Below, in pieces: positions 14,631-22,937 of a stretch of DNA of 25,253 nucleotides. The stretch comes from Nitrospiraceae bacterium (lineage in GTDB: Bacteria > Nitrospirota > UBA9217). How positions within the stretch are numbered: the first letter of the stretch is position 1; every line of letters begins with the position of its first letter. The DNA is taken from NCBI GenBank assembly GCA_003454665.1, contig DMKB01000183.1, positions 260 through 25,512 on the forward strand. Direction: 5' to 3'. Below the pieces are notes generated by a model. It made no database searches. It was not told the origin of the DNA and saw only the letters and a program-made list of their open reading frames with translations. The position numbers and the translations under genes are program-made.

Positions 14631-15413
14631 CTATACCCAGACCTCTCTTAGTGTCTCGCGGAAAAAAACATCAAGCATTTCCATATTTGTTGATACTTTC
14701 GGCATGGATTTGACAAAATGGGTGTAATAAATAATTTCATTTTCAAGAAATTCGTTGATTGCTGATATTCTTGGCTCAGTGGCCAACTCTTCGCCGTCCT
14801 TTTTTCTTTTCAATAATCTGTCTATCGCACTGTGCAAACCATCCTGCAATTGCTGATCATTGAAAAGAAGTTCAAACTCAGTAGGTGGCATCGTATTATA
14901 TTTTTCGATCCATTTGCATGCCAGTACAGGGCGCAGAACGTAGAAGTACTTTTTTACTTTCACGTGCTCACCCTTAAGATACTCACGATAGTTACCCTCA
15001 GCCATATGTAAATAATGGTACATGCATGATTGCGGTGAGAAGATCGACTGCATCATGCTTCTCATTTTCTTGGCCGTAGTATACTGCTCCAAATATACAA
15101 TTGGTGATTGCAGCCACTCCAGAAGCGGCGGATTAGATTTATAAAAAAGTTGTAAGCCTTTTCGCAAATCCCAACCACTGATATCGAGAGGATGTTCGTC
15201 AAGGTATTCAATAACGTCTCTTCTCTGCTGAACGGTGATATACCAATCCTGCGGGTGCGCATAGATAAAGCGGACATCGTAGTCACTGTCTTGAGATGCA
15301 AAGCCCCAGGCTTGACTGCCTGACTCGACGGCATACAAGATCCTAACTTCGTGATCCTTCTCAATTTGATATAGGCGTTGTTTAATTTTATCGAGCATAG
15401 TTAGTGAGGGCAT
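14631..15413 (-). CDS. YcgL/RlaP-type nucleotidyltransferase
   Basis: A 260-residue protein of the polymerase-beta-like nucleotidyltransferase superfamily. The signature GSQAWGFASQDSDYDVRFIYAH (about residues 32-53) has the GS motif followed by DxD (D48, D50), the metal-binding pair. The remainder (RDVIEYLDEHPLDISGWDLRK, then SPIVYLEQY and a helical C-terminus) agrees with the predicted nucleotidyltransferases related to YcgL and the RNA-ligase-associated RlaP group. The biological substrate is unknown; RNA repair has been proposed for relatives. Both candidate ATGs (15413 and 15398) lack a ribosome site. The gene is more AT-rich than those to its left and lies at the start of an accessory-looking region. 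Confidence 0.82.
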   Translation of the reverse strand: MPSLTMLDKIKQRLYQIEKDHEVRILYAVESGSQAWGFASQDSDYDVRFIYAHPQDWYITVQQRRDVIEYLDEHPLDISGWDLRKGLQLFYKSNPPLLEWLQSPIVYLEQYTTAKKMRSMMQSIFSPQSCMYHYLHMAEGNYREYLKGEHVKVKKYFYVLRPVLACKWIEKYNTMPPTEFELLFNDQQLQDGLHSAIDRLLKRKKDGEELATEPRISAINEFLENEIIYYTHFVKSMPKVSTNMEMLDVFFRETLREVWV

Positions 15414-15528
15414 TAGTACATATTAATTCGTAGCAATAAATATAGGGTAAAAATAATCGTATGACCAGTTGATTTTATGTTAATATCAGACTGCAATATT
15501 TTTTCAAAGCAGCCAAGGAGGTGATGTT

Positions 15529-15744
15529 GTGAAAACTTCACAGGCAACAGCAGCGGTGTTCTTTACCGCGTTTAAAGCGCTCAAGAGCACAGAAAAAGAG
15601 GCATTTCTCAAGAAGGTCGTCAAGGACCGAGAGTTGCGGGAAGACTTGATCGACATCGCCCTGACCGAAGAAGCAAAAAAGGTTAAAGGTACGCCCGTTT
15701 CCGCCAAGGCGCATTGTGCCTACCGAAGAGAAGCCTGCCGTTAA
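15529..15744 (+). CDS. Small helical protein of unknown function
   Basis: A 71-residue protein started by GTG at 15529 behind a near-perfect AAGGAGGTGAT. The first 52 residues (MKTSQATAAVFFTAFKALKSTEKEAFLKKVV...DIALTEEAKKVKG) form amphipathic helices typical of small antitoxin-like or accessory proteins found singly in bacterial genomes. The last 17 residues (TPVSAKAHCAYRREACR) are of different, less regular composition, so the frame may have been altered near the end. No toxin partner adjoins it on the same strand; the vapBC pair beyond is convergent. Confidence 0.6.
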   Translation: MKTSQATAAVFFTAFKALKSTEKEAFLKKVVKDRELREDLIDIALTEEAKKVKGTPVSAKAHCAYRREACR

Positions 15745-15874
15745 TATTCTCATAAACCTAACGACATATTTTATTAAAATCCGCGCTCATCTAAGAAAAT
15801 CCCGTCCAAGAGTATGGAAATTTCCAAGCACGAATTTTTACACACGCTTCCGCTAGCCGCAGCGTGGCGCTGCT

Positions 15875-16321
15875 TCACGCATAATCCTGTAATACAAGGA
15901 CCCTAATCTCTTTTATCTTCTTGAGCTTTTTGTCATTGGTGAGAAAGGCATCGGCTTTGATATCGAGGGCGGTTGCAATCTGAATAGCATCAAGGGCCCG
16001 CAGGTCTGCATAGTGCCCTCGCAATGTGCCCGCTTCTTTTGCTATGTCAGTGGTTATTTCAAGTAACGTAAGATGCGCACCATGCTCAAGATACTCGACA
16101 AACTTTTTCGCAAGTATTTCGTTGCCTGTTTCAATCGGCTTCGGGAGAACTTCTGTGAGGGTAACCACGGAAGAATATGCACTGATATTACGGGAGGGGA
16201 GCGTCTCGACGATTTCTTTGGTAGGTGGTCCGAAAAGAGGATGTGCTTCTATGTAATAGATGATCGGCGCGGTATCGATAAAGACGCTGCTCAGGCGGGT
16301 CAACTCATCGGCTATGGTCAT
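15875..16321 (-). CDS. vapC: VapC-type PIN-domain toxin
   Basis: A 148-residue PIN-fold endoribonuclease, toxin of a type II system. The four acidic metal-binding positions are visible: D16 (VFIDTAPIIYYIE), E57 (TLTEVL), D111 (LRALDAIQIA) and D130 (AFLTND). The ATG at 16321 overlaps the antitoxin stop by four bases (ATGA), so translation is coupled. VapC toxins cleave tRNA or rRNA when released from antitoxin; the target here is unknown. A short GC hairpin (15859-15873) follows the stop but lacks a T-tract. Confidence 0.9.
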   Translation of the reverse strand: MTIADELTRLSSVFIDTAPIIYYIEAHPLFGPPTKEIVETLPSRNISAYSSVVTLTEVLPKPIETGNEILAKKFVEYLEHGAHLTLLEITTDIAKEAGTLRGHYADLRALDAIQIATALDIKADAFLTNDKKLKKIKEIRVLVLQDYA

Positions 16322-16542
16322 GTCCTGTCTTCCCGGAGACGGTCGATATATTCCTGGGCGTCTTCATGCACCCACAGGCCTTTTCCAAGTCCATACAGCT
16401 CTCTCAAGTCATATTCCTTTTTCACGCCCTCCCCGGGCTTTTTCAACCGATGAGCAAGCCACTCTACCAGTTTCAACTTTTCTTCGGGCGCGAGTTTTTC
16501 GATATCTTTTTCTATTTTTTCGAGCGTTGTACATTTCCGCAT
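16318..16542 (-). CDS. vapB: VapB-type antitoxin
   Basis: A 74-residue antitoxin encoded directly upstream of, and overlapping, the PIN toxin. The N-terminal half (LEKIEKDIEKLAPEEKLKLVEWLAHRLKK) is a helical dimerisation region of the kind that follows the DUF2281/Phd-like antitoxins; the C-terminal half (YDLRELYGLGKGLWVHEDAQEYIDRLREDR) is the typical toxin-binding tail. AAGAGGTGAT precedes the ATG at 16542. Expressed from the promoter at 16564-16592, which the TA complex would be expected to repress. Confidence 0.88.
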   Translation of the reverse strand: MRKCTTLEKIEKDIEKLAPEEKLKLVEWLAHRLKKPGEGVKKEYDLRELYGLGKGLWVHEDAQEYIDRLREDRT

Positions 16543-16563
16543 CGTGCATCACCTCTTAAAAAA

Positions 16564-16592
16564 AGATTACACGAAAACAGTGGAAAATGCAA
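16564..16592 (-). promoter_or_regulatory. Promoter of the vapBC operon
   Basis: On the minus strand TTGCAT (complement of 16587-16592), a 17-base spacer and TAATCT (16564-16569) predict a start near 16557, only about 15 bases before the antitoxin ATG. Confidence 0.75.
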
Positions 16593-16690
16593 GGGAAATG
16601 AGCTTCACTGCGGCGGGAAGTTCTTGTTTCTTAAAAAGCAAATCCTAGTAAATCCGTGAAAATCCGTATCCAAGAGTTTTGTCCTATCCT

Positions 16691-17020
16691 TTATCGTCCC
16701 TTTTTAAAATCATCGAGAAGTTCCTTGACATCATCAGCCTGATCTTTATTCACCATAAGCTTTGCTGGCTGAACTGACGGATATAGTGAACCGAACTGTT
16801 CGTCTGCGAAATAGTACATTATATTCCGGCTGTCTAGAATTGATTTGATAACCGCAATTTCCCCTTTGTCATATGTGGCATATACTTCCTCGTACTTCAC
16901 ATATTCCGGCTCCGGTTCAGGCGGCGGTTCCGGCGGCAATTCCGGGACCAGCTCAACCTCGCAGTCCGCGCATTGTGTAAATCCACGCCGGTATTCTGTT
17001 CTGCATATAGGGCAATACAT
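16691..17020 (-). CDS. Zinc-ribbon DUF2007 protein
   Basis: A 109-residue soluble protein. A four-cysteine zinc ribbon opens it (C3, C6, C17, C20 in CPICRTEYRRGFTQCADC), followed by a Pro/Glu linker (PELPPEPPPEPEPE, about 25-38). The C-terminal domain (EEVYATYDKGEIAVIKSILDSRNI...AKLMVNKDQADDVKELLDDF) is the DUF2007 putative signal-transducing fold. Its ligand is unknown. It begins six bases after the stop of the frameshifted membrane gene on the same strand, so the two form an operon. Confidence 0.85.
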   Translation of the reverse strand: MYCPICRTEYRRGFTQCADCEVELVPELPPEPPPEPEPEYVKYEEVYATYDKGEIAVIKSILDSRNIMYYFADEQFGSLYPSVQPAKLMVNKDQADDVKELLDDFKKGR

Positions 17021-17026
17021 GAGTAA

Positions 17027-17726
17027 TCAACCCTGTGTAAACTTTTCTTTCAAGGGGGATTCTTTCATCAAGAACTTACTGGCAGCAGTAAAAATCATAA
17101 AATTGATATAGAACAGGACAAAATTATAAAAAAATGCGTATGCTATAAATATCATGAAGTTATCTTGTACGTTAATTTTAAGTAGTGCAGGTAGGCCCAA
17201 CTTGATAACAGGATGCATTATAACTGTATGCATCAATGCTAATACTATCAACAGTAGGCTCGATATTAAATTCTTAAAAAGAAACTTTAACCCTAAAGGA
17301 ATTGCAGAAATGTTTTCTCTCATCAAAAAAATAAGCGGTAAAATATAGATGAGAAGAATTGCGATGAGCGTCTGCAGGCTAACGTGAGTTATGGCAAGGA
17401 AACCCTGTATTTGTTTATGGTCCACTGCTATTAAGCTCATAGCATTAAAAATGATATGGAACGGTACATAAAAAAGAAGAATTACCGCATAATAATTCCA
17501 TACATGCGTCTTAAACAGTGAGAACAATTCCGTTCTGGGCTTTTCATACAGTGTCTCTATCAGCCGGCCATATGGCAGGGTAAAGAAAGATTTGGGCGAC
17601 CAAACTGCTGGCGGCGAGCAAAAACATTTTGCCTGGAAAGATATAAATACTTACCAGGGACAATAACAGAATAAGTATAATATTAGCGTTAACAGTATTA
17701 AATGATTCAGCGAGATGCTTTTTCAT
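17027..17726 (-). pseudogene. Multi-helix membrane protein gene interrupted by a frameshift
   Basis: The 5' part (17544-17726, MKKHLAESFNTVNANIILIL...AAQ-like, one helix) starts with an ATG behind GGGAG. It should continue FLY-LPYGRLIETLYEKPRTELFSLFKTH into the 3' part (17027-17527, about four more helices), but the two are in different frames. Reading the minus strand, the break falls at the CCC of TTTACCCTGCC (complement of about 17576-17582): one base removed there joins both parts into a protein of about 233 residues. The 3' part has only a TTG start without its own ribosome site. A Yip1-like membrane family is possible. It could be a real mutation or a sequencing error in a homopolymer. 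DUF2007 gene follows. Confidence 0.7.
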
Positions 17727-17834
17727 GTCTGCTCCCGTGCCACGGATCGCGGCGAGGATTTCTGATAGCTTTAAGGGTGAGCCAGGGGGAATCTGTGGGA
17801 ATAATAAATCTCAAAAAAGCTCACCAGCAATTCT

Positions 17835-18459
17835 AACTCATTTCAGCCTTCAAAGAGCGCTCTATCTTCTTTATTTGTTGATTAAGTTCATTAATCACAA
17901 TTTTCCTAATATTCTGTAACTCCGGATCTTTAACACTCCTAATAGCAGCTCTTCTTTTTTTAAGAATTCTAACTCGTTTCACAAACCAATCTGAATATTC
18001 TGGGCCCACGTTGCCCACGAGTCCATCTAATGCATCTCGACTGGCTACGTCGTCATAATGTCGTTGCAATTCATTTAAAAAAATGTTAGGAGATGCAGTT
18101 ATTGATTGCCCAAGGCTCATTAGGTCAATCTCTGCAAGCTCTCCATCCAAAAAGGGGATAATCTTAAAAGCTAATTTCATGAATAATAGTTCGCCCGATG
18201 CCACATGATGAGTAAATTTGTTCTGTAAGTTGGGATTCTTCAACCAATTCAAATTAAATGAAGAATTGCTATCATGAGCTTCTCGTATCAGGCCAATACA
18301 TTTACGATAATCCCTTTTATTCTTTGATGTAACAAACGTTGCGCAAGGGTCGCTAGAGCTTTCGATGGCAACAGCGTCACTGATGAGTGTATTTAATAAG
18401 AATATGCAAATAACAAATAACCATTTTTTGGAATCTATCATCAAAAAGAATTGTGGCAT
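17835..18459 (-). CDS. AT-rich secreted protein of unknown function
   Basis: A 208-residue protein ending at the stop codon near 17833. The ATG at 18459 follows TGAGG at about eight bases; an upstream start at 18483 is less likely. A hydrophobic signal sequence at about residues 11-31 (KKWLFVICIFLLNTLISDAVA) is followed by a mature part with two cysteines (near residues 39 and 58) and helical, charged segments, ending in a basic coiled region (RKIVINELNQQIKKIERSLKAEMS). I do not recognise the family. Base composition is distinctly more AT-rich than dnaE beside it, suggesting later acquisition. Monocistronic with its own promoter. Confidence 0.65.
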
Positions 18460-18507
18460 ATGAAACCTCAGACGTTGCAACAAAAAGCGAGCTTATTTAT
18501 AGATGCA

Positions 18508-18536
18508 AGAATATAACGGATTTGAATCTCTGTCAA
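18508..18536 (-). promoter_or_regulatory. Sigma-70 promoter of the AT-rich secreted protein gene
   Basis: On the minus strand TTGACA (complement of 18531-18536), a 17-base spacer and TATTCT (18508-18513) predict a start near 18501, about 40 bases before the ATG at 18459. Confidence 0.75.
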
Positions 18537-18599
18537 GGGTGATGGCGAAGCCGGAGAGGGAAGATGAGAAGGACGATTTGCTTATAGAGTCTTTTATTA

Positions 18600-18719
18600 A
18601 TCCGCGCAAATCTGCGTTCATCCGCGGCCAAAACCAAATTCATCGGGCCTCTTTTTTTAGAGGCGTTTTATCCGTGCCAACCAGTGTCCACGAGTGGCCG
18701 CCTCTGTCGCTAGGCTATC
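18600..18719. repeat. Intergenic repeat block left of dnaE
   Basis: It contains the CGCAAATCTGCG...CATCCGCGG word, a small hairpin GCCTCT-T6-AGAGGC (18647-18664) and a 34-base segment (18686-18719). That segment recurs in inverted orientation at 22285-22318, with about 29 of 34 positions identical. The block lies immediately downstream of the dnaE stop codon. Confidence 0.7.
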
Positions 18720-18733
18720 AGTGGCTAAAACAG

Positions 18734-21700
18734 CTACCCTAAGGACACAGCACCAGATCCCAACACGCCCTCGATCTCACTGATCAACTGCTCACTCGGA
18801 TTTACCATGATATCCTGCCCAACGGAGATCAGGGATTCTTTCCGCGCGGGATTCTGCAAACGCAGAAACACGGGTATCTCACCTTTATGATTCATCAGGA
18901 TATCCTTCACCTTCACAAGATCATCTTCCGTCAACCCAGTTGCATTGAACCGGATATCCAACCGCGTCGTGCCTTTTTTCTTCACCTCATCGAGGAGATG
19001 CAAGCGCGTGGCCTTGATCTTGGCGCCCTGTTCGCTCTTGTCGAGCATGCCGCAGACGATGAGAGGCGTGTCAGTCAGGAGCATGTGGTGGGCGGTCTTG
19101 AAGAGGTCGGGGAACACGATGACCTCCACGTTGCCGGTGAGGTCTTCGAGGGTGAGTATGGCCATGCGCTCGGCGTTCTTCTTGGTGATCTTCTGCTTCA
19201 TGCCGGCGATGATGCCGCAGATCGTCACTTCCTTGCCGTCCTGCACGCTGTCGAGGGTCTCGGTGTTTGCCGAGGCATAGCGCTTGATGTCCTCCTGGTA
19301 GGCGGCCAGGGGATGGCCGGTGATGTAGAAGCCCAGACTTTCCTTCTCGAAGGCCAGAAGCTGGCTCTCTGTCCATTCTTTGACGTCCGGCAGGGCAGGG
19401 TCTGCTGACTCGTCCATGGCGTCGAACATGCTGAACTGGCCGCTGGCCTCGCGCTCCTGGTGCTGGTTCCCGTGGTCCATGACCTTGTCGATGGCCTCGA
19501 ACATCTGCGCCCGCTGCGCGCCCGTGAGGTCGAAGGCCCCGCACTTGATCAATGCCTCGACAACGCGGCGGTTCACCCTGCGCAAATCCACCTTCCGGCA
19601 GAAGTCGGAAACAGAGGTGTATGCGCCTTTCTTTTCCCGCGCCTCGATGATGGCCTCGATGGCTGAGAGACCGACGTTCTTGACGGCTGCTAATCCAAAT
19701 CGTATGGACCCGATGGTGCTGCCGGGCTCTACAGTGTCCCGTTCATGGGCTTCGACGACAGTGAAGTCCGACCGGCTCTGGTTCACGTCAGGCGGCAGGA
19801 TCTCGATGCCCATCTGCTTTGCCTCGAAGATGTACTTCACCACCTTGTCCGTGTCCTGGACTTCGCTCGTCAGCACCGCTGCCATGTACTCCACGGGATA
19901 GTGGGCCTTGAGAAAGGCGGTCTGGTACGAGATGAGGGCGTAGGCCGCACTGTGGGACTTGTTGAACCCGTACTCGGCGAACATTGCCATGAGGTCGAAG
20001 ATCTTCTTGGCCTTTGCCTCAGGCACCTTCTTCTCCTTGGCGCCCTTCATGAACCGCTCCTGCTGCTTTGCCATCTCCTCGGGCTTCTTCTTTCCCATGG
20101 CCCGGCGCAGGATGTCGGCCTCTCCCAGGGAGAAGCCGGCCAGGGCCGAGGCGATCTGCATGACCTGTTCCTGGTACACGATGACGCCGTAGGTGTCTTT
20201 CAATATAGATTCCAGGGCCGGCAGTTCATAGGTGATCTTCGTCGAGCCTTTTTTGCGCTTGATGAAGTCGTCGACCATGCCGCTGCCCAGGGGGCCGGGA
20301 CGGTAGAGGGCAACGAGGGCAATGAGGTCCTCGAATTTCTGGGGCTTCATTTTAATTATAATATCCCGCATGCCTGATGATTCGAGCTGGAAGATGCCGC
20401 CGGTGTCGCCCTTGCCGAGCATCTCGTAGGTATGGGCGTCTTCCATGGGGATGCTCTCGATGTTGAACTCTTCGACCGTTGCCAGGGGGGCCTTGTTGAG
20501 CCGCTCGTTCACGAGCTCCACGGCCTTGTCGATGACCGTCAGGGTCCGGAGGCCGAGGAAGTCGAACTTCACGAGGCCGATCTTCTCCACGCCGCTCATG
20601 TCGAACTGGGTCGTTACCTCGTCCTTCGGCGTCTTGAAGAGGGGCAGGTACTCGGTGAGGGGCTCCTCGGAGATGACCACGCCGGCTGCGTGCTTCGAGG
20701 CGTGGCGCACCTGGCCCTCGAGATGGAGGGCGATGTCCATGAGCTCTGCCATGCGGGGGTCTTTCTTCGTCAGATCTTTTAAGCGCGGCTCCTGCTTCAT
20801 GGCCTCTTCGAGGGTGATGTTCAGCGTGTTCGGCACGAGCTTGGCCACCCGGTCCACCTCGACGTAGGGGATGTCGAGGACGCGGCCCACGTCGCGGATC
20901 ACGCCCTTGGCCATCATGGTGCCGTAGGTGATGATCTGGGTCACGTGGTCTGCGCCGTATTTCTCGGTGACGTACTTCAGCACCTCGTCGCGGCGGTCCA
21001 TGCAGAAGTCCACGTCGATGTCAGGCATGCTGATACGTTCAGGATTGAGGAACCGTTCGAAGAGGAGATTATAGGGCAGGGGATCGAGGTCGGTGATGCG
21101 CAGGCTGTAGGCCACGAGACTGCCGGCAGCAGAGCCGCGGCCAGGACCTACGGGAATGCCATGTTCTTTCGCATAGTGAATAAAGTCCCAGACGATGAGG
21201 AAATACCCGGCAAAGCCCATCTTGGACAGCATATCGATCTCGAACTCCAGCCTTTTTTCATAGACTTCTCGGTCGAAGCTGTCCTTGCCGCGGACTGCCT
21301 CGATCTCTTTGAATCGCTGCTCCAGGCCGGTGTTCGCCAGTTCCGCCATGTAGGATTCCAGGGTGTAGCCTTCGGGAACGGGGAAGTGCGGCAGATGGTA
21401 TGTGCCCAGCTCAAGCTCCAGGTTGCAGCGCTCGGCGATCTTGACGGTGTTCGTAATGGCCTCGGGCACGTGGGAGAAGGACTTCTTCATCTCCTCAGGC
21501 GTCTTCATGTAGAAGGTCTCGGAGGTGAAGTGCATGCGGTCTGTGTCCTTCACGATCTTGCCCGTCTGGATGCAGAGCAGGGCGTCGTGGGACTTGTGGT
21601 CGTCCATGTCCAGGTAGTGGCAGTCGTTCGTGGCGATGAGGCCGATGCCCGTGTCCTGGGAGAGCTTGATCAGCTCCCGGTTCACTGTCTCCTGCTCGGG

Positions 21701-22255
21701 GATGCCGTTGTCCTGGAGCTCGAAGTAGAAGTTGTCATGACCCAGGATCTCCTGATAATCGAGGGCCGCTTTCTTCGCTTCATCATATCGGTTCTGGAGA
21801 AGGAGGGAGGGGACCTCGCCGCCGAGGCAGGCCGAGGATGCGATGAGGCCTTCGCTGTGCTGTTTCAGCAGTTCCTTGTCTATGCGGGGGCGGTAGTAGA
21901 AGCCTTCGAGATAGGCGGCGGTCACAAGCTTCACGAGGTTCTTGTACCCCTGTTTGTTCCGCACGAGGAGGATCAGGTGGAACGAAGCTTCGTCCTGGTG
22001 TCCCGACTTGGTGGTCTTGTCGAAGCGGGAGCCCGGCGCCACGTAGATCTCACAGCCGACGATGGGCTTGATCCCGGCCTTCATGGCCTTCTGGTAAAAG
22101 GTGAGGGCGCCGAAGAGATTGCCGTGGTCCGTAACGGCGACGGCGGGCATCTTGAGCTCTTTTGCCTTGGTTACGAGGTCATTGATACGAATGGCCCCGT
22201 CCAGGAGGCTGAACTCGGTGTGGAGATGGAGGTGGACGAAATCGGCATGCGTCAT
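18734..22255 (-). CDS. dnaE: DNA polymerase III alpha subunit
   Basis: The replicative polymerase catalytic chain, 1173 residues, close to the usual DnaE length. The PHP domain opens the protein (HLHLHTEFSLLDG, residues 8-20). The polymerase active site has the PDIDVDFCMD block (411-420, catalytic D412 and D414) and a third aspartate, D565, in VKFDFLGLRTL. The fingers region includes GPGRGSAAGSLVAY (380-393). Tandem helix-hairpin-helix and then an OB fold (EVTICGIIAGMKQKITKKN...VEVIVFPDLF, about 1020-1065) follow, and the C-terminal tau-binding part is short. No intein or internal proofreading exonuclease is present, so it is the DnaE1 type that works with a separate epsilon. The ATG at 22255 lacks a Shine-Dalgarno. 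The gene is flanked closely on both sides by inverted intergenic repeats. Confidence 0.97.
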   Translation of the reverse strand: MTHADFVHLHLHTEFSLLDGAIRINDLVTKAKELKMPAVAVTDHGNLFGALTFYQKAMKAGIKPIVGCEIYVAPGSRFDKTTKSGHQDEASFHLILLVRNKQGYKNLVKLVTAAYLEGFYYRPRIDKELLKQHSEGLIASSACLGGEVPSLLLQNRYDEAKKAALDYQEILGHDNFYFELQDNGIPEQETVNRELIKLSQDTGIGLIATNDCHYLDMDDHKSHDALLCIQTGKIVKDTDRMHFTSETFYMKTPEEMKKSFSHVPEAITNTVKIAERCNLELELGTYHLPHFPVPEGYTLESYMAELANTGLEQRFKEIEAVRGKDSFDREVYEKRLEFEIDMLSKMGFAGYFLIVWDFIHYAKEHGIPVGPGRGSAAGSLVAYSLRITDLDPLPYNLLFERFLNPERISMPDIDVDFCMDRRDEVLKYVTEKYGADHVTQIITYGTMMAKGVIRDVGRVLDIPYVEVDRVAKLVPNTLNITLEEAMKQEPRLKDLTKKDPRMAELMDIALHLEGQVRHASKHAAGVVISEEPLTEYLPLFKTPKDEVTTQFDMSGVEKIGLVKFDFLGLRTLTVIDKAVELVNERLNKAPLATVEEFNIESIPMEDAHTYEMLGKGDTGGIFQLESSGMRDIIIKMKPQKFEDLIALVALYRPGPLGSGMVDDFIKRKKGSTKITYELPALESILKDTYGVIVYQEQVMQIASALAGFSLGEADILRRAMGKKKPEEMAKQQERFMKGAKEKKVPEAKAKKIFDLMAMFAEYGFNKSHSAAYALISYQTAFLKAHYPVEYMAAVLTSEVQDTDKVVKYIFEAKQMGIEILPPDVNQSRSDFTVVEAHERDTVEPGSTIGSIRFGLAAVKNVGLSAIEAIIEAREKKGAYTSVSDFCRKVDLRRVNRRVVEALIKCGAFDLTGAQRAQMFEAIDKVMDHGNQHQEREASGQFSMFDAMDESADPALPDVKEWTESQLLAFEKESLGFYITGHPLAAYQEDIKRYASANTETLDSVQDGKEVTICGIIAGMKQKITKKNAERMAILTLEDLTGNVEVIVFPDLFKTAHHMLLTDTPLIVCGMLDKSEQGAKIKATRLHLLDEVKKKGTTRLDIRFNATGLTEDDLVKVKDILMNHKGEIPVFLRLQNPARKESLISVGQDIMVNPSEQLISEIEGVLGSGAVSLG

Positions 22256-22535
22256 AAATGCAATTTGGGACGCGGATCAACGCAGATAGCCTAGCACCAG
22301 AAGCGGCCACTAGTGAACGCAGATCAAATTCAATTTAAAACCAATCGGGCACGAATAAAATAATAAAAAAAACGTAACGGGACACAGATGAGACGGAAAA
22401 AACGGGTTTATAAAATTTTAAAAATAATTAAGACTCTTATAAAACATTTAATGAATTCTTAATTTCTTATCTGCGACCGTCTGCGGTAAATAAATTCTTT
22501 TCTCTGTGTTCTCTGTGAACTCTGTGGCAAAAATA
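22256..22535. repeat. Repeat-filled AT-rich spacer right of dnaE
   Basis: It contains GACGCGGATCAACGCAGAT, the inverted partner (22285-22318) of the repeat at 18686-18719, then AACGCAGATCAAATTCAA, TATCTGCGACCGTCTGCGG (22468-22487) and a CTCTGTGTTCTCTGTG...TCTGTGGCAAAAA run (22501-22532). That run matches the ends of the 5549-5801 element. No gene and no clear dnaE promoter is seen. Confidence 0.6.
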
Positions 22536-22610
22536 TGGAGGCGGCGATCGGATTTGAACCGATGATGGAGGTTTTGCAGACCTCTGCCTTAGCCACTTGG
22601 CTACGCCGCC
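22536..22610 (-). tRNA. tRNA-Cys (GCA)
   Basis: A 75-base cloverleaf on the minus strand with an encoded CCA end (22536-22538). The acceptor GGCGGCG (22604-22610) pairs with CGCCGCC; the anticodon stem-loop GAGGTCTGCAAAACCTC presents GCA; the T arm is TCGGTTCGAATCCGA. The discriminator base is U73, a known identity element for cysteinyl-tRNA synthetase. Confidence 0.95.
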
Positions 22611-22628
22611 CTTCGCTTATCTATCGTT

Positions 22629-22716
22629 GAACGTTCTGAGATTGAAAGTCAGGAGACGGGATTGGGAGTTTGGAGTTGTGCAATGAGGTTAACACTCCGA
22701 ACTGCGAACTCCGAAA
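22629..22716. repeat. GGAGT/ACTCC repeat between the tRNA genes
   Basis: GGGAGTTTGGAGTT and the inverse ACTCCGAACTGCGAACTCCG flank a short centre, so the segment can fold on itself. It resembles the tandem block upstream of fdhD (2859-2940). Confidence 0.5.
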
Positions 22717-22726
22717 TGAAAAATCA

Positions 22727-22804
22727 TGGAGCGGGTGGTAGGACTCGAACCCGTGACCCCAACCCTGGCAAGGGGCAAGGTTTATCCGCGTTGTCATTCC
22801 CCGC
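22727..22804 (-). pseudogene. Decayed tRNA-Gly (GCC)
   Basis: The minus strand keeps the 3' half of a tRNA-Gly: GGGTTGGGGTC, a TTCGAGT T-loop, CACCCGC acceptor strand and encoded TCCA. The 5' half is degenerate. The acceptor GCGGGGA pairs only for its first five bases; the D arm (AGCTC...GGTAGAG) is lost; and the T stem ACGGG/CCTAC has two mismatches. The anticodon segment CCTTGCC is duplicated in tandem (22767-22773, 22774-22780), enlarging the loop to about 14 bases with two GCC triplets. It sits upstream of tRNA-Cys in the same orientation, the Gly-Cys order found in many bacteria. Confidence 0.7.
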
Positions 22805-22937
22805 CTTGCTCTTCCTCTTTTTTTATTCAACGGTTACCAACTGTCAGGAGATAGCGGTTTTCCGTCCTTTACCTCCTTTTCCCGAACTCTACGGACACAC
22901 GAACTGCGCAGTGCCGTCTCTGTACGGGACAAACAGA

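Noticed and set aside
15859..15873. GC hairpin after vapC as a terminator
   Set aside because: The stem is only six base pairs and no T-tract follows on the minus strand.
20945..22294. 449-residue open frame opposite dnaE
   Set aside because: Antisense shadow; dnaE on the other strand is unmistakable.
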